A stretch of DNA of 64,000 nucleotides from an uncultured Helicobacter sp. (GCF_937893305.1 NZ_CALBGN010000001.1:62001-126000), one strand, 5' to 3'. Counted from the stretch's first letter, positions 44,221-53,960 are shown. Translations and numbers: made by a program. The notes: a model not told the origin generated them from the sequence alone.

Positions 44221-45360
44221 ATGAAAAAAGAGTGTTCTAAAAGGGATGTGTTTTATATCGCAGGCTATGATCCAAGAGGATATCGGCATTATTATTCTAT
44301 TTTTAAGAAAAATATAGCCTTGCAAAATCAGATTCTATCTTACGATTATGAGATTTCAAGAAGTCAAATTGATGTGGATGGTTATCCATTTTGGCAAATT
44401 AAAACACCAAAGACAAAAATTAAATACACTTTTTTAAATTGGAATGAAATCGTTAAAGAGAATTGGTCAGATAGCATTAAAGATACTTTGCTAGATTGTT
44501 TTGTTTTTTTTAGATTTTATGTTATTACGGGATTTTTTATTAAATTTGGCAAAGAATCTTTTTATCAGCTTATTACAGGGTTTTATCCATTTTTTTATGT
44601 GCTTTTTAGTGTGATATTTACTTTATTTCTAGCATTTGGAAGTTTGTTTTATTTTTGGGAAAAATTTCATTTTTTATTGGGGGTTATTTTAGGTGTGCTG
44701 ATTTTACTTTATTTGCCACAATTAATATTTAGGATTGGAAAAAAACTTGCAATATTTTGGATTGCAAGAATTTGTGCATTTAGTTCTAAATGGGAAAGTT
44801 ATAGAAAAACCTTACTTAAAGATAAAATTGATTCTTTTAGTGAAAAGATTTTTAGGCAATTACAAAAGCATCAAGATGACGAAGGATATGAGGCCATTCT
44901 TATTGCGCATAGTGTGGGAACAATGCTTAGTGTCTGTGTATTGGCAGAGGTTTTTAAAAAGTGCGAAAAAGCAAAGCTTGATTATTCAAAGTTAAAGATT
45001 TTAACATTAGGAGAATGTATTCCTTTGGTGAGCTTTCATAAAAAAGCAAGAATTTTTAAAAAAGATTTAGAATTTATCTCACAAAGAAAGATTATTTGGT
45101 ATGATTTTACCTCTATTATTGATGGAGCTTGTTTTCCACAAGTTGATTTTCTAAAAACAAGTGGAATTAATGCCAAATTCACTCCAAAATATTTATCCGC
45201 TAGATTTCATACGCTTTACAAACCAAGAGAGTATAAAAGCATCAAGAGGGATAAATACAAAGCGCATTTTTTATATTTATTTGCCACACAAATCAAAGGG
45301 CAATATGATTTTTTTGATTTTGTGATTGGAAATTTAATGCTTGAGAATAAAATACAATAA
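44221..45360 (+). CDS. Membrane protein with alpha/beta-hydrolase-like motif
   Basis: A 379-residue protein with two strongly hydrophobic segments between about residues 120 and 175 (FYPFFYVLFSVIFTLFLAFG and FLLGVILGVLILLYLP). The flanks are soluble. The C-terminal part has EAILIAHSVGTMLSVCVLAE, a nucleophile-elbow-like x-H-S-x-G motif of lipases or hydrolases. It lies 11 bases before the P450 gene. From memory, C. jejuni has a comparable membrane protein (Cj1412c) beside its P450 gene near the capsule locus. I cannot verify orthology. Function unknown; it may act on a lipid or capsule precursor. Confidence 0.6.
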   Translation: MKKECSKRDVFYIAGYDPRGYRHYYSIFKKNIALQNQILSYDYEISRSQIDVDGYPFWQIKTPKTKIKYTFLNWNEIVKENWSDSIKDTLLDCFVFFRFYVITGFFIKFGKESFYQLITGFYPFFYVLFSVIFTLFLAFGSLFYFWEKFHFLLGVILGVLILLYLPQLIFRIGKKLAIFWIARICAFSSKWESYRKTLLKDKIDSFSEKIFRQLQKHQDDEGYEAILIAHSVGTMLSVCVLAEVFKKCEKAKLDYSKLKILTLGECIPLVSFHKKARIFKKDLEFISQRKIIWYDFTSIIDGACFPQVDFLKTSGINAKFTPKYLSARFHTLYKPREYKSIKRDKYKAHFLYLFATQIKGQYDFFDFVIGNLMLENKIQ

Positions 45361-45371
45361 AGGAGTCGCCT

Positions 45372-46745
45372 ATGGGAGTGTGTCCATTTCATCCAAAACC
45401 TTATAAAACTAAGGCTTCGACATTTGCAACTTTTTTATTTAAAAGAAGATCTTGGTTAGATGGATTGTATGAGCGTAGTTATAAAATGATGATGGGCAGG
45501 GTTAAAATGCCTGGATTTGATTTGTATGTTGTTAATGATCCAAAAGAAGTTAGGCATGTTATGGTGGATGATGTGAAAAATTTTCCTAAAAGCCAGCTTT
45601 TACATGAGCTTTTAGAGCCTCTTTTAGGAATGAGTATTTTCACAACTAATGATAAAGTATGGAAAAAGCAAAGAGAGCTTTTAAGGCCTTCTTTTGAGAT
45701 GACAAGAATTTCTAAAGTTTTCAATCTTATGCGTGATGCTACAGATGATATGATGAGAAAACTTGCAAGTTATCAAAATTGTGCAGTTATTGAAGTGGAT
45801 GCAATCATGACTTTTGTAACAGCCGATGTAATTTTTAGAACGATTATGTCCTCTAAGTTAGATGAAGCAAAGGGCAGACTTGTTTTGGAAGCATTCGGGA
45901 CCGTGCAAGAGGAGACAACTAAGACAGCATTAAGAACAATGTTTTGTTTCCCTAAATGGTTTTCTAAGCTTTTAGGCGAAAATAAAAGACTAAAAGCCGC
46001 CTCTGTAATTCGTAAAGTTTTGTCTGATATTATTGCTCCTAGATATCATAATGCACAAAATGATCTAGGAAAGTATGAGGATATTTTGTCTTCTTTGCTG
46101 CAAGTTGTTGATGCGGAAACTCATCAAAGATTTACATTTGAAGAGATTTTAGATCAAGTCTCTATGTTGTTTTTAGCAGGGCATGAGACAACTGCAAGCT
46201 CTTTAACTTGGACTCTTTATATTTTGAGCATAGCTCCTAATGAGCAAGAAAAAGCTTATGAAGAAATTGCTAGGATTGCAGGTGATGGAGTTTTTGAGAT
46301 AAAACATATCAAAGAAATGCGTTATGTAACAAATATTTTTAAAGAAGCATTAAGGCTTTATCCGCCCGTTGGTTTTTTTGCAAGAGAAACAAGAGAAGAT
46401 AGGAAAATGCGAGATAAGCTGGTAAAGAAAGGATCGGGAGTAGTGGTTGCCCCTTGGCTTATTCATAGGCATGAGCGTTTTTGGAAGAATCCTCATGAAT
46501 TTGATCCAACAAGGTACGAAAGCAAGAGTAATATTAAGAAGGATACCTATATGCCTTTTGGGATGGGAGAGAGAATTTGCATAGGGCAAGGATTTGCTAT
46601 GCAGGAATCTGTGCTGATTCTTGCAAATATTATTAGAAAATATAAATTGGAATTGGAAGAAAGTTTTGTGCCAGATATTGTGGGTAGATTAACAATTAGA
46701 TCGGCTAATGGAATGCGTATTAAATTTATTAAGAGAAATCAATGA
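45372..46745 (+). CDS. Cytochrome P450
   Basis: A 457-residue heme monooxygenase. Signature elements: the I-helix oxygen-binding LFLAGHETTASSLTWTL (about residues 267-283), the K-helix EALRLYPP (E-x-x-R), and the heme loop PFGMGERICIGQGFAMQES, whose Cys (about residue 404) is the axial ligand. No N-terminal membrane anchor is seen. P450s are rare in small Campylobacterota genomes but one (Cj1411c) is known beside the C. jejuni capsule locus. Redox partners are not present here. It overlaps the next small gene by 4 bases. The substrate is unknown; a fatty acid or lipid is a reasonable guess. Confidence 0.92.
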   Translation: MGVCPFHPKPYKTKASTFATFLFKRRSWLDGLYERSYKMMMGRVKMPGFDLYVVNDPKEVRHVMVDDVKNFPKSQLLHELLEPLLGMSIFTTNDKVWKKQRELLRPSFEMTRISKVFNLMRDATDDMMRKLASYQNCAVIEVDAIMTFVTADVIFRTIMSSKLDEAKGRLVLEAFGTVQEETTKTALRTMFCFPKWFSKLLGENKRLKAASVIRKVLSDIIAPRYHNAQNDLGKYEDILSSLLQVVDAETHQRFTFEEILDQVSMLFLAGHETTASSLTWTLYILSIAPNEQEKAYEEIARIAGDGVFEIKHIKEMRYVTNIFKEALRLYPPVGFFARETREDRKMRDKLVKKGSGVVVAPWLIHRHERFWKNPHEFDPTRYESKSNIKKDTYMPFGMGERICIGQGFAMQESVLILANIIRKYKLELEESFVPDIVGRLTIRSANGMRIKFIKRNQ

Positions 46746-47095
46746 GAGAGAAGTTAGCAGGAACAGTTTTGTTGTGTGCAATTGTACCTTTGGCAATTGT
46801 CAGTTATCTTTTTATTGTTATTGTGGGGACTTTTGGAAAAACAGATAGAGTGAGGCAAGGAGTGAGAGCTCTTGATCATTTTGTAAATGCAACATTATTT
46901 AATGGCTACGCTTGGGAATCTTTATCTTCGCATGCTTGGAGAGAGAGAAACAAAAAATGGGCAAAAGTTATTATAAGGATTACAGATTTTTTTGATAAAG
47001 GTCATTGTAAAAAAGCAAATAAAAGAGAGCAGTCTATTATAGACCTAGTTCTTAAAAAAAAGCTTACAGAGCAAACAATTGGAAAACAATTATAA
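46742..47095 (+). CDS. Small membrane protein co-transcribed with the P450
   Basis: A 117-residue protein with one N-terminal hydrophobic helix (LAGTVLLCAIVPLAIVSYLF) that continues into FIVIVGTFGK. The rest is a basic soluble part, including HAWRERNKKWAKVIIRITDF. Its ATG overlaps the P450 stop (ATGA), indicating coupling. I recall a comparable small membrane protein (Cj1410c) next to the P450 gene in C. jejuni. No function can be assigned; a membrane adaptor for the P450 is speculative. Confidence 0.65.
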   Translation: MREKLAGTVLLCAIVPLAIVSYLFIVIVGTFGKTDRVRQGVRALDHFVNATLFNGYAWESLSSHAWRERNKKWAKVIIRITDFFDKGHCKKANKREQSIIDLVLKKKLTEQTIGKQL

Positions 47096-47123
47096 AATTT
47101 GGGCTTTATTAATGTTTTGTAGA

Positions 47124-47129
47124 TATAAT
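47124..47129 (+). promoter_or_regulatory. Probable -10 element of the kps operon
   Basis: TATAAT at 47124-47129 lies 42 bases before the kpsM ATG, in the 76-base gap after the P450 gene set. A second AT-rich TAAAAT follows at about 47134. Confidence 0.45.
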
Positions 47130-47171
47130 GTGCTAAAATGACAACTTTGATTAAAAGAAAAATGGAAGTAG

Positions 47172-47948
47172 ATGATTGATGTTGTGCACGCTCTTTTTTT
47201 TAGGGAGCTTAAAACTAGATTTGGAATCAATAAATATTTGGGATATTTTTGGGTGATTGGCGAGCCTATGATGGTAATTTTAACAATTGCTTCTTTGGTC
47301 GCTATGATTAGAGAGTTTCGTCATCAAATTATGCCTGATGGGATTCCAATTTTTATGTTTTTGGTTATAGGGATTATTCCATTTTTTATGTTTAGAAGTA
47401 TAGTTACACAGATCTTAAATGGAATTCAAGCAAATTTAGCTCTTTTTGCCTATAAGCCTATTCGCCCTATTCATGTTTTTATTGCTAGGGCATTATTGGA
47501 ATTTTGTATTTATTTTACAATTTTTGTTTGTGTTATGTTTTTGGTGGGTTGGTTTTTTCGTATGCATGTGATTCCACAGCATATGTTAGAAGTTATGTTT
47601 TCTTTTGTAATGTTGGTTTTATTTGGATTTTCAATGGGAATGTGTTTTGCGATAGCTGGGCATTTTTCTGAACCAATTCAGAAACTTTTTGGATATATTC
47701 ATGCAATTTTATATTGGACATCTTTTGTTGTGATTCCTGCTTGGATTATCCCAAAGCCTATTCTTGAGTATTTTTATTATAATCCTTTATTACATATTAT
47801 GGAACTTTTAAAATATAATTTTTTTGAAAATTATCCTTTGTTGGATAATTATAATTACTATTATCCACTTTTTTGTTTGATCATTATTCTTTTTTGTGGG
47901 TTATTTTTTTATTATTTTACTAGAGAAAAGTTGATTGCCATAAGATGA
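47172..47948 (+). CDS. kpsM: Capsule polysaccharide ABC transporter permease KpsM
   Basis: A 258-residue ABC-2 type permease with about six transmembrane helices. It carries polysaccharide across the inner membrane together with KpsT. The N-terminus FFRELKTRFGINKYLGYFWV is typical of KpsM/CtrC proteins, and the C-terminal helix region includes FNY-like YYYPLFCLIIILFCGLFFYY. GGAAG (47164-47168) precedes the ATG. Its stop overlaps kpsT by 4 bases. It opens the kpsMTED block; kpsC and kpsS, needed for the Kdo-lipid linker, are not in the window. Confidence 0.9.
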   Translation: MIDVVHALFFRELKTRFGINKYLGYFWVIGEPMMVILTIASLVAMIREFRHQIMPDGIPIFMFLVIGIIPFFMFRSIVTQILNGIQANLALFAYKPIRPIHVFIARALLEFCIYFTIFVCVMFLVGWFFRMHVIPQHMLEVMFSFVMLVLFGFSMGMCFAIAGHFSEPIQKLFGYIHAILYWTSFVVIPAWIIPKPILEYFYYNPLLHIMELLKYNFFENYPLLDNYNYYYPLFCLIIILFCGLFFYYFTREKLIAIR

Positions 47949-48616
47949 TAAAATTATTAAATCTTACAAAATCTTATTCTCTCACAAAAGGTGGTAGGCA
48001 TTATGTTTTTAGAGACTTAACTTTTGAATTTCCTGATAGCTGCAGTATAGGATTAATGGGAAGAAATGGGGCGGGAAAATCTACGCTAATGAAACTTCTT
48101 AGTGGTTCTTTATTGCCAGATAGAGGTAGAATTATTATTGATAAAAAGCTTTCTTGGCCCTTAGGTTTATCTGGTGCTTTCCAGGGGAGTCTTTCTGCGA
48201 GAGATAATGTGCGTTTTATTTCTAGAGTTTATGGATATAAAGGGGAGGCTTTAAAGGAAAAGGTAGAATTTGTAGAGGAGTTTGCAGAAATTGGTAAGTT
48301 TTTTGATGAGCCTATGAAAACTTACTCGGCTGGAATGGGAGCAAGAATTGCTTTTGGATTGAGTATGGCTTTTGATTTTGATTATTATTTAATTGATGAA
48401 GCAGGAGCAGTCGGAGATCCAAAATTTAAAGAAAAAAGCAATCGGATTTATAAAGAGAGATTGTCTAAATCTAAGGTGATTATGGTTTCTCATAATGTGT
48501 CAGAGATTAAGCAATGGTGTGATAAAATTGTCTTTATGCAAGATGGTAAAGCGACCGTTTATGATGATGTAGATGAAGGGATAGCTGTGTATCAAGGGAA
48601 AGTTAATGTTAAATAA
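47945..48616 (+). CDS. kpsT: Capsule polysaccharide ABC transporter ATP-binding protein KpsT
   Basis: A 223-residue ATPase. Walker A is GLMGRNGAGKSTLMKLLSG (about residues 35-53) and the signature is YSAGMGARIAFGLSMAF, with the A-G-M-G variation characteristic of the KpsT/TagH group. Walker B is YYLIDEAGAVGD, with the D-E-A rather than D-E-P motif, also normal in the group. The switch His is in VIMVSHNVSEIK. It overlaps kpsM by 4 and kpsE by 11 bases. Confidence 0.92.
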   Translation: MIKLLNLTKSYSLTKGGRHYVFRDLTFEFPDSCSIGLMGRNGAGKSTLMKLLSGSLLPDRGRIIIDKKLSWPLGLSGAFQGSLSARDNVRFISRVYGYKGEALKEKVEFVEEFAEIGKFFDEPMKTYSAGMGARIAFGLSMAFDFDYYLIDEAGAVGDPKFKEKSNRIYKERLSKSKVIMVSHNVSEIKQWCDKIVFMQDGKATVYDDVDEGIAVYQGKVNVK

Positions 48617-49721
48617 TTTTTTAGAAAGAGTTAAAAATTTAGAGATTTTACATTCCTTTAAAATTGTTATTATTCTCACTCTTTTTGTTGCGTTTTATTA
48701 TGTTTTTATAGCAGCGGATCGCTATGTAAGTGAGAGTATTTTAAGCGTAAAGGCAACGACACAAAGTACAGGAGAAATTAATGGTTTAGCTTCTTTACTT
48801 AATAATGGCTCTTTATCCAATGAAGATATTTTGTTTTTAAAATCTTATATTCATTCTCTTGATATGCTAAAAATTCTTGAAGAAAAAATTGATATAAGAG
48901 AGCTTTATGCAAAGCAAACGATTGATCTTTTTTATAGTGTTGCATTGAAAACTACGCAAGAAGGTTTATTGAAGTATTACCAAAATCGCGTGAAAATCTT
49001 GCAAGATGGTCTAGGAGATGGCATTTTGAGAGTTGATGTAGAAGGCTTTGATGCAAAAAGCGCTCATCTTATTGCTACAACAATTGTCAAAGAGAGTGAA
49101 AGGTTTATTAATGAAATCTCTCATAGGGCAGCTAGAGAACAAATGGAGTTTGCAGAAAGAGAGCTTTTGCGTTTTAAAGAGAGATATCAAAAATCGAAAG
49201 ATGATCTTTTGGCTTTTCAAAATAAATATGGAATTTTTGATCCATTAAAACAGGCGGAGGGAAGGTTGCAATTAATAGGAAGCTTAGAAGCCAAGATAGC
49301 AACTAAAGAGGCAGAGCTTTTAATGATGCAGAGTTATATTAATGAGAGTGCTCCACAGATTGTTACTATTAAATCAGAGATTGCAGCTTTAAAGAAGCAA
49401 TTGCGTGTGGAGAAAAATAAAGTTGCTTCTCCTAGAACCTCGCAAAGATTAAATGATCTTGCTGCGCAATTTCAAGATCTTTCCATTGAAGTTACTTTTG
49501 CAGAAAATGCTTATACAACTGCCTTAAAAGCTTATGAAACAGCAAGGATTGAGGCTTTAAGAAAAATTAAACAAGTAGTTGTGATACAAAATCCAAGTTT
49601 GCCACAAAGTGCGAAATATCCAGAAAAAATTTATAATATCCTTACGGCTTTTATGGTTTTTTCGTTGGTTTTTGGGGTTGTTAAATTTATCAGAATGATT
49701 ATAGAGGAGCATAGATATTAA
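48606..49721 (+). CDS. kpsE: Capsule export inner-membrane protein KpsE
   Basis: A 371-residue polysaccharide co-polymerase-type protein. One transmembrane helix lies near each end (FKIVIILTLFVAFYYVFIAA at about residues 19-38, and YNILTAFMVFSLVFGVVKF near the C-terminus). The long middle region is periplasmic and coiled-coil-like (about 175-290, heptads in EFAERELLRFKERYQKSKDD). The proline-rich NPSLPQSAKYPEKIY before the last helix matches the family. It bridges the KpsMT transporter and outer-membrane KpsD. A 1-base gap separates it from kpsD. Confidence 0.9.
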   Translation: MLNNFLERVKNLEILHSFKIVIILTLFVAFYYVFIAADRYVSESILSVKATTQSTGEINGLASLLNNGSLSNEDILFLKSYIHSLDMLKILEEKIDIRELYAKQTIDLFYSVALKTTQEGLLKYYQNRVKILQDGLGDGILRVDVEGFDAKSAHLIATTIVKESERFINEISHRAAREQMEFAERELLRFKERYQKSKDDLLAFQNKYGIFDPLKQAEGRLQLIGSLEAKIATKEAELLMMQSYINESAPQIVTIKSEIAALKKQLRVEKNKVASPRTSQRLNDLAAQFQDLSIEVTFAENAYTTALKAYETARIEALRKIKQVVVIQNPSLPQSAKYPEKIYNILTAFMVFSLVFGVVKFIRMIIEEHRY

Positions 49722-49722
49722 A

Positions 49723-51378
49723 ATGAAAAAAATTTTATTACTACTAATTTTTCCTTTGTTGGTGTTTGGTGCAGTAGATGTTTCTCAAATTTCAAAAGTT
49801 CAAACAATAGATGCAGTTGAGTCCAAAATGGAATCTAAAACAGAAAATATCACAGACAAAGAAGTAATAAAAGAAGAATCTTTGGTTGGAGTTTTTGGTG
49901 AACATTTATTTAATGGAAATTTTACACAATTTAAACAACACATTTATAATCCAGATTATAAACTTGCAGTTGGAGATAGGATTAATGTCAAAATTTGGGG
50001 TGCAACTGAATTTTCTAGCACTTTAGTGGTAGATTCTCAGGGAAATATATTTATTCCAATGGTTGGTGCAATTAATTTGCTTGGTGTTAAAAATAGTTCA
50101 TTAGTAAAAGTTATCACAAAAGCAATCAATAAAGTTTATAAAAATAATGTCTTTGTTTATGCAGATTTGGATATTTATCAAAACATTTCTGTGTTTGTTA
50201 CTGGAAATGTTAATAAGCCAGGTCTCTATCAGGGACTAAGTTCAGATTCCATTATACAATATATTGATAAGGCAGCCGGTATTAATTTAGAATATGGGAG
50301 CTTTAGAGATATACAAATTTTACGTAATAATAAAGTTATAAAATATGTGGATTTGTATGATTTTTTATTAGAGGGTAGAATAGAGCTTTTTCCTTTTAGA
50401 ATGGGTGATGTGATTTTGGTAGGTAGCGTGCAAGATTATGTGTTTGTTAGGGGTGATGTGCAAAAGCCATTTAGATTTGAATTAGGAAAAGATATTCAGA
50501 GTTTGTTTGATATTGCTAAAGTATCTGGCGTTAAGCCCATTGTTACAAACGCAGTAGTCAGAAGCCATAGACAAGATAGACAACTTGTTGTTGATGCCTA
50601 TGATAAGAAACAATTTGAAAGTGTGAAGCTTTATGCTGGAGATGAAATAGAGTTTAGACCGGATTATATAGCAGAAAATATTAATGTTAATATTGAAGGA
50701 GAGCATAATGGGTTACGTTCCATTGTGGTGAGAAAGGGAACAACTCTAGCGGATGTTGCAAAAATGATTGCAACTAACAATCAATCTGATATTAACGCGT
50801 TGCAGGTTTTTAGGAAAAGTGTAGCTCTAATGCAAAAGGAACTTATTAATGCACAGCTTAAAGAGCTTGAAACTTTAGCTCTTACAAGCTCATCTGTAAA
50901 TGCAGAGCAAGCTGCTATTAGGGCGACACAGGCAAAAACGATTTTAGAATTTATTGAGCGGGCAAAACAGGCACAACCTAAAGGACAAATTGTTATTGAT
51001 GATGTTAGGACATATGCTTCTGTGGTTCTTGAAGATGGTGATGTTGTTAATGTCCCAAATAAAAATAACTTAGTAATTGTGCAAGGAGAGGTATCAATAC
51101 CCGGAGCTTTTGTTTATTTGGACAAGAAAGATTTGAAGTATTATATAGATTTAGCAGGTGGTTACAGCAAGAGAGCAGATGTTGGAAGAGTTTTGGTTAT
51201 TAACAATAGTGGAAAAGCTAGCAAATATAATGGCAGATGGAATTCTGCTGATATTAAAGCTGGTGATTCTATTTTAGTGCTTCCAAAAGTAGATACACAA
51301 AATCTGCAGATTTTTGGTATGTTGACACAGATTTTATACCAAATTGCAATTGCAACAAATGTTGTGTTGAATTTATAA
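49723..51378 (+). CDS. kpsD: Capsule export outer-membrane protein KpsD (Wza-like)
   Basis: A 551-residue exported protein. The signal peptide is KKILLLLIFPLLVFGAVDV with cleavage near residue 17. The Poly_export domain begins at YKLAVGDRINVKIWGATEFS (about residues 85-104), and several SLBB domains follow: FVTGNVNKPGLYQGLSS, FVRGDVQKPFRFELGK and IVQGEVSIPGAFVYLDK. These are the typical KpsD layout. It forms the outer-membrane or periplasmic conduit together with KpsE. Confidence 0.9.
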   Translation: MKKILLLLIFPLLVFGAVDVSQISKVQTIDAVESKMESKTENITDKEVIKEESLVGVFGEHLFNGNFTQFKQHIYNPDYKLAVGDRINVKIWGATEFSSTLVVDSQGNIFIPMVGAINLLGVKNSSLVKVITKAINKVYKNNVFVYADLDIYQNISVFVTGNVNKPGLYQGLSSDSIIQYIDKAAGINLEYGSFRDIQILRNNKVIKYVDLYDFLLEGRIELFPFRMGDVILVGSVQDYVFVRGDVQKPFRFELGKDIQSLFDIAKVSGVKPIVTNAVVRSHRQDRQLVVDAYDKKQFESVKLYAGDEIEFRPDYIAENINVNIEGEHNGLRSIVVRKGTTLADVAKMIATNNQSDINALQVFRKSVALMQKELINAQLKELETLALTSSSVNAEQAAIRATQAKTILEFIERAKQAQPKGQIVIDDVRTYASVVLEDGDVVNVPNKNNLVIVQGEVSIPGAFVYLDKKDLKYYIDLAGGYSKRADVGRVLVINNSGKASKYNGRWNSADIKAGDSILVLPKVDTQNLQIFGMLTQILYQIAIATNVVLNL

Positions 51379-51400
51379 AAAACCTTGCGGGAGATTGAAG

Positions 51401-52786
51401 TTGAGAAAAAATGTTGCTGTAATTTTAGCTGGCGGAATGGGCAATAGATTTGGTCTTGATATTCCAAAGCAATTTGTAAAATTAGCTGGAAAAACTATTA
51501 TTGAGCATACAATAGAAGTTTTTGTTCATCATAGAGGCATCGATGAGATCTGTATTGTTATTAAGAGAGGCTGGAAAGATAAAATAGAAGAAATTGTTGA
51601 TAAGAATAAGTATATAAAGGTTAAAAAGATTATTTTAGGGGGAGAAGAAAGGCGAGACTCTTCAATGAGTGCTATATTGTCCTATGATAATGAAAAAGAA
51701 ATTAATCTAATTTTTCACGATGCAGTCCGTCCGTTTGTTAGCAATAAAATTATTGATGATATTATAGAGTCTTTACAGTACTATAATGCAGTAGATGTGG
51801 CAATACCTGCTACTGATACTATTATTGAGGCAAAAGAGGGATTTATAACAAACATTCCTCAAAGACAATTTATGATGCAAGGTCAAACACCGCAGGCCTT
51901 CAAAATAGAAACAATCAAACAAGCTTATTTGATGGCAGATAAGGATTCTGATTTTATTCCGACTGATGATTGTGGAGTTGTTAAAAAATATCTATGCAAT
52001 GAAAAAATTTGTGTAGTGATGGGTAGTTTAGAAAATATTAAAATTACACATCCAAGTGATATAAGTTTGGCAGATAAGATTTTTCAGCTTAAAAACATTA
52101 AAAATGATTTTGTATATAGTGAGAAATATTATCAAGAAAATTTTAAAAATAAAGTTGTTGTAGTATTTGGAGGAACATCCGGAATAGGTTTGAGTATTGT
52201 AAATTTGCTCAAACTTTACGGTGCTAAGGTGGAAGCATTTAGCAGAATGTCAACCAATACAAATATTGCCTTGTTATCTGACGTTGAGAGGGATTTAGAT
52301 AATATTAATCAAAAATATGGGGCAATAGATTTTGTAGTAAATACAGCTTCTATTTTAGTGAAATCGCGTTTGGAGTTTATGAGTTATGGAGATATTTTAG
52401 ATACCGTTAATATTAATTATCTTGGAGCAATAAATGTTGCTAAAGCATCACTTCCATATTTAGAAAAAACTTCAGGACAGCTTTTAAATTTTGCTTCAAG
52501 TTCTTATACGAGGGGAAGATGCAGTTATTCTTTATATAGTTCTTCAAAGGCGGCAATTGTGAATTTGACACAAGCGTTGGCGGAAGAATTTAAAAGCTCT
52601 AATCAAGTAAGAGTAAATTGTATCAGTCCTCAAAGAACTTTAACACCTATGCGTGTAGCTAATTTTGGTAAAGAGGATCCTTCTACTTTGCTAACAGCAG
52701 AATGTGTTGCTTATGTTGCAATTAATACTTTACTGTCTGATTTTACTGGACAGATTGTAGAGGTAAATTTGAAAAATAATGAGTAA
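51401..52786 (+). CDS. Bifunctional ribitol-5-phosphate cytidylyltransferase / ribulose-5-phosphate reductase (Bcs1/TarIJ type)
   Basis: A protein of about 461 residues with two domains. Residues 1-235 are an IspD/TarI-like cytidylyltransferase: VAVILAGGMGNRFGLDIPKQ and the FHDAVRPFVS catalytic Asp. Residues 245-461 are an SDR: VVVFGGTSGIGLSIV (cofactor loop) and SYSLYSSSKAAIVN with the Y-x3-K pair. This fusion matches Haemophilus Bcs1/Acs1, which makes CDP-ribitol from ribulose 5-phosphate and CTP. TTG 51401 was selected because GCGGGAG (51388-51393) lies 7 bases before it; the TTG at 51395 is too close. It directly follows kpsD and overlaps the next gene by 8 bases. Confidence 0.85.
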   Translation: MRKNVAVILAGGMGNRFGLDIPKQFVKLAGKTIIEHTIEVFVHHRGIDEICIVIKRGWKDKIEEIVDKNKYIKVKKIILGGEERRDSSMSAILSYDNEKEINLIFHDAVRPFVSNKIIDDIIESLQYYNAVDVAIPATDTIIEAKEGFITNIPQRQFMMQGQTPQAFKIETIKQAYLMADKDSDFIPTDDCGVVKKYLCNEKICVVMGSLENIKITHPSDISLADKIFQLKNIKNDFVYSEKYYQENFKNKVVVVFGGTSGIGLSIVNLLKLYGAKVEAFSRMSTNTNIALLSDVERDLDNINQKYGAIDFVVNTASILVKSRLEFMSYGDILDTVNINYLGAINVAKASLPYLEKTSGQLLNFASSSYTRGRCSYSLYSSSKAAIVNLTQALAEEFKSSNQVRVNCISPQRTLTPMRVANFGKEDPSTLLTAECVAYVAINTLLSDFTGQIVEVNLKNNE

Positions 52787-53960
52787 ATTATCCAAGTTAA
52801 TTAAATCCCCTAGATTATTTTTTAAGGATATGTTTGTAAATCTTAAAAATAATAGAAATGTCCCAGATTTGGCTTGTAGAGTTTTTGATACTGATTTTAA
52901 AGTGGTTTTGCATACGGGTGAAATTGGTTATACGGCTTTGGTTCATCTTAACATTTGGTATTCTTATTTCAAAGAATCTAAAGTAAAATTTGTAATCCTT
53001 GTTAGAAAGTTAGAAACATTTGAGTTAATGGTAGAAAAGTATCCACAGGCAAATATTGTTTATGTAAAAACAAAAAAAGAAATAGATGAGTTTTTTAATA
53101 TGTTTTCTGGGATTAAGGCTTGTTTTTATCCTTCTAACACGGGTAATAATATGAGCCTTCTTTATCAGACGCAAATTAAACATATTTTTATTGGGCATGG
53201 GGATAGCGATAAAGCATCTAGTTTTCGAAAGTTTTTTAGAGTGTATGATGAGAATTGGATTGCTGGGGATGCTCATAGGGATAGATTTTTAAATGCTGGA
53301 TTTTCTTTGAATGGTCTGCGGTTTGTCAAGGTTGGGCGTCCAACTCTTAAAGAAGTGTTACAGGAGACAGATTTGGATTGGAGAGAAAGGTTTGGAGGAG
53401 ATTTAAGGTTGTTGTATCTTCCTACTTGGGAGGGATTATATAAAGAGCAGGATTATTCTTCTCTAGAATCGATAAGGGATAATTTAGTGAAAATAAAGTG
53501 TTTACCTTTGGAATTGTCTGTTAAATTTCATCCTCATATGGGTAGCGGAAAAAATAAATTTATAAATCTTGATAAAGAATTGCAAAAAGATAATTTAGCG
53601 GATATTAAGTCTGTAGAGGCTAATGTGAGTGAATTAATTAAAAAAACAAATCTCTTTATTTGTGATATTTCTGGTGTAGTTACTGAATGTTTAGCGGCAA
53701 ATGCCCCTATTTTTTTGTATATGCCTAAAGAAAAAGAAATTAAAATTGCGCAGAGTAATATGCCTTATGAAAAGTATTGTTATTTGTTTTCTTCTCCCAA
53801 TGAATTATATGATGGCATTAAAAATGTATTAATGGGGAATGATTTTTTAGCGAAAGGAAGGCTTGAAGCGCAAGAATATATTTTAGGTAAAGAAGAGACT
53901 TTAAATAATGTTTTTGTTAAAACTCTAAAGCAGTTTGAGGAGGATATGTGTCTAGAATAG
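52779..53960 (+). CDS. CDP-glycerol/ribitol phosphotransferase-like (TagB/TagF family)
   Basis: A 393-residue protein of the CDP-glycerol glycerophosphotransferase family (Glyphos_transf). Expected catalytic motifs are present: HIFIGHGDSDKASSF (about residues 131-145, the H-G-x-S/D loop), LYLPTWEGLY, VKFHPHMGSG, and ICDISGVVTECLAANAPI (D-x-S). Such enzymes transfer polyol phosphates from CDP-polyols, matching CDP-ribitol made by the upstream gene. It is the first of three related adjacent genes and has all motifs, so it is probably active. Confidence 0.8.
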   Translation: MSKLSKLIKSPRLFFKDMFVNLKNNRNVPDLACRVFDTDFKVVLHTGEIGYTALVHLNIWYSYFKESKVKFVILVRKLETFELMVEKYPQANIVYVKTKKEIDEFFNMFSGIKACFYPSNTGNNMSLLYQTQIKHIFIGHGDSDKASSFRKFFRVYDENWIAGDAHRDRFLNAGFSLNGLRFVKVGRPTLKEVLQETDLDWRERFGGDLRLLYLPTWEGLYKEQDYSSLESIRDNLVKIKCLPLELSVKFHPHMGSGKNKFINLDKELQKDNLADIKSVEANVSELIKKTNLFICDISGVVTECLAANAPIFLYMPKEKEIKIAQSNMPYEKYCYLFSSPNELYDGIKNVLMGNDFLAKGRLEAQEYILGKEETLNNVFVKTLKQFEEDMCLE

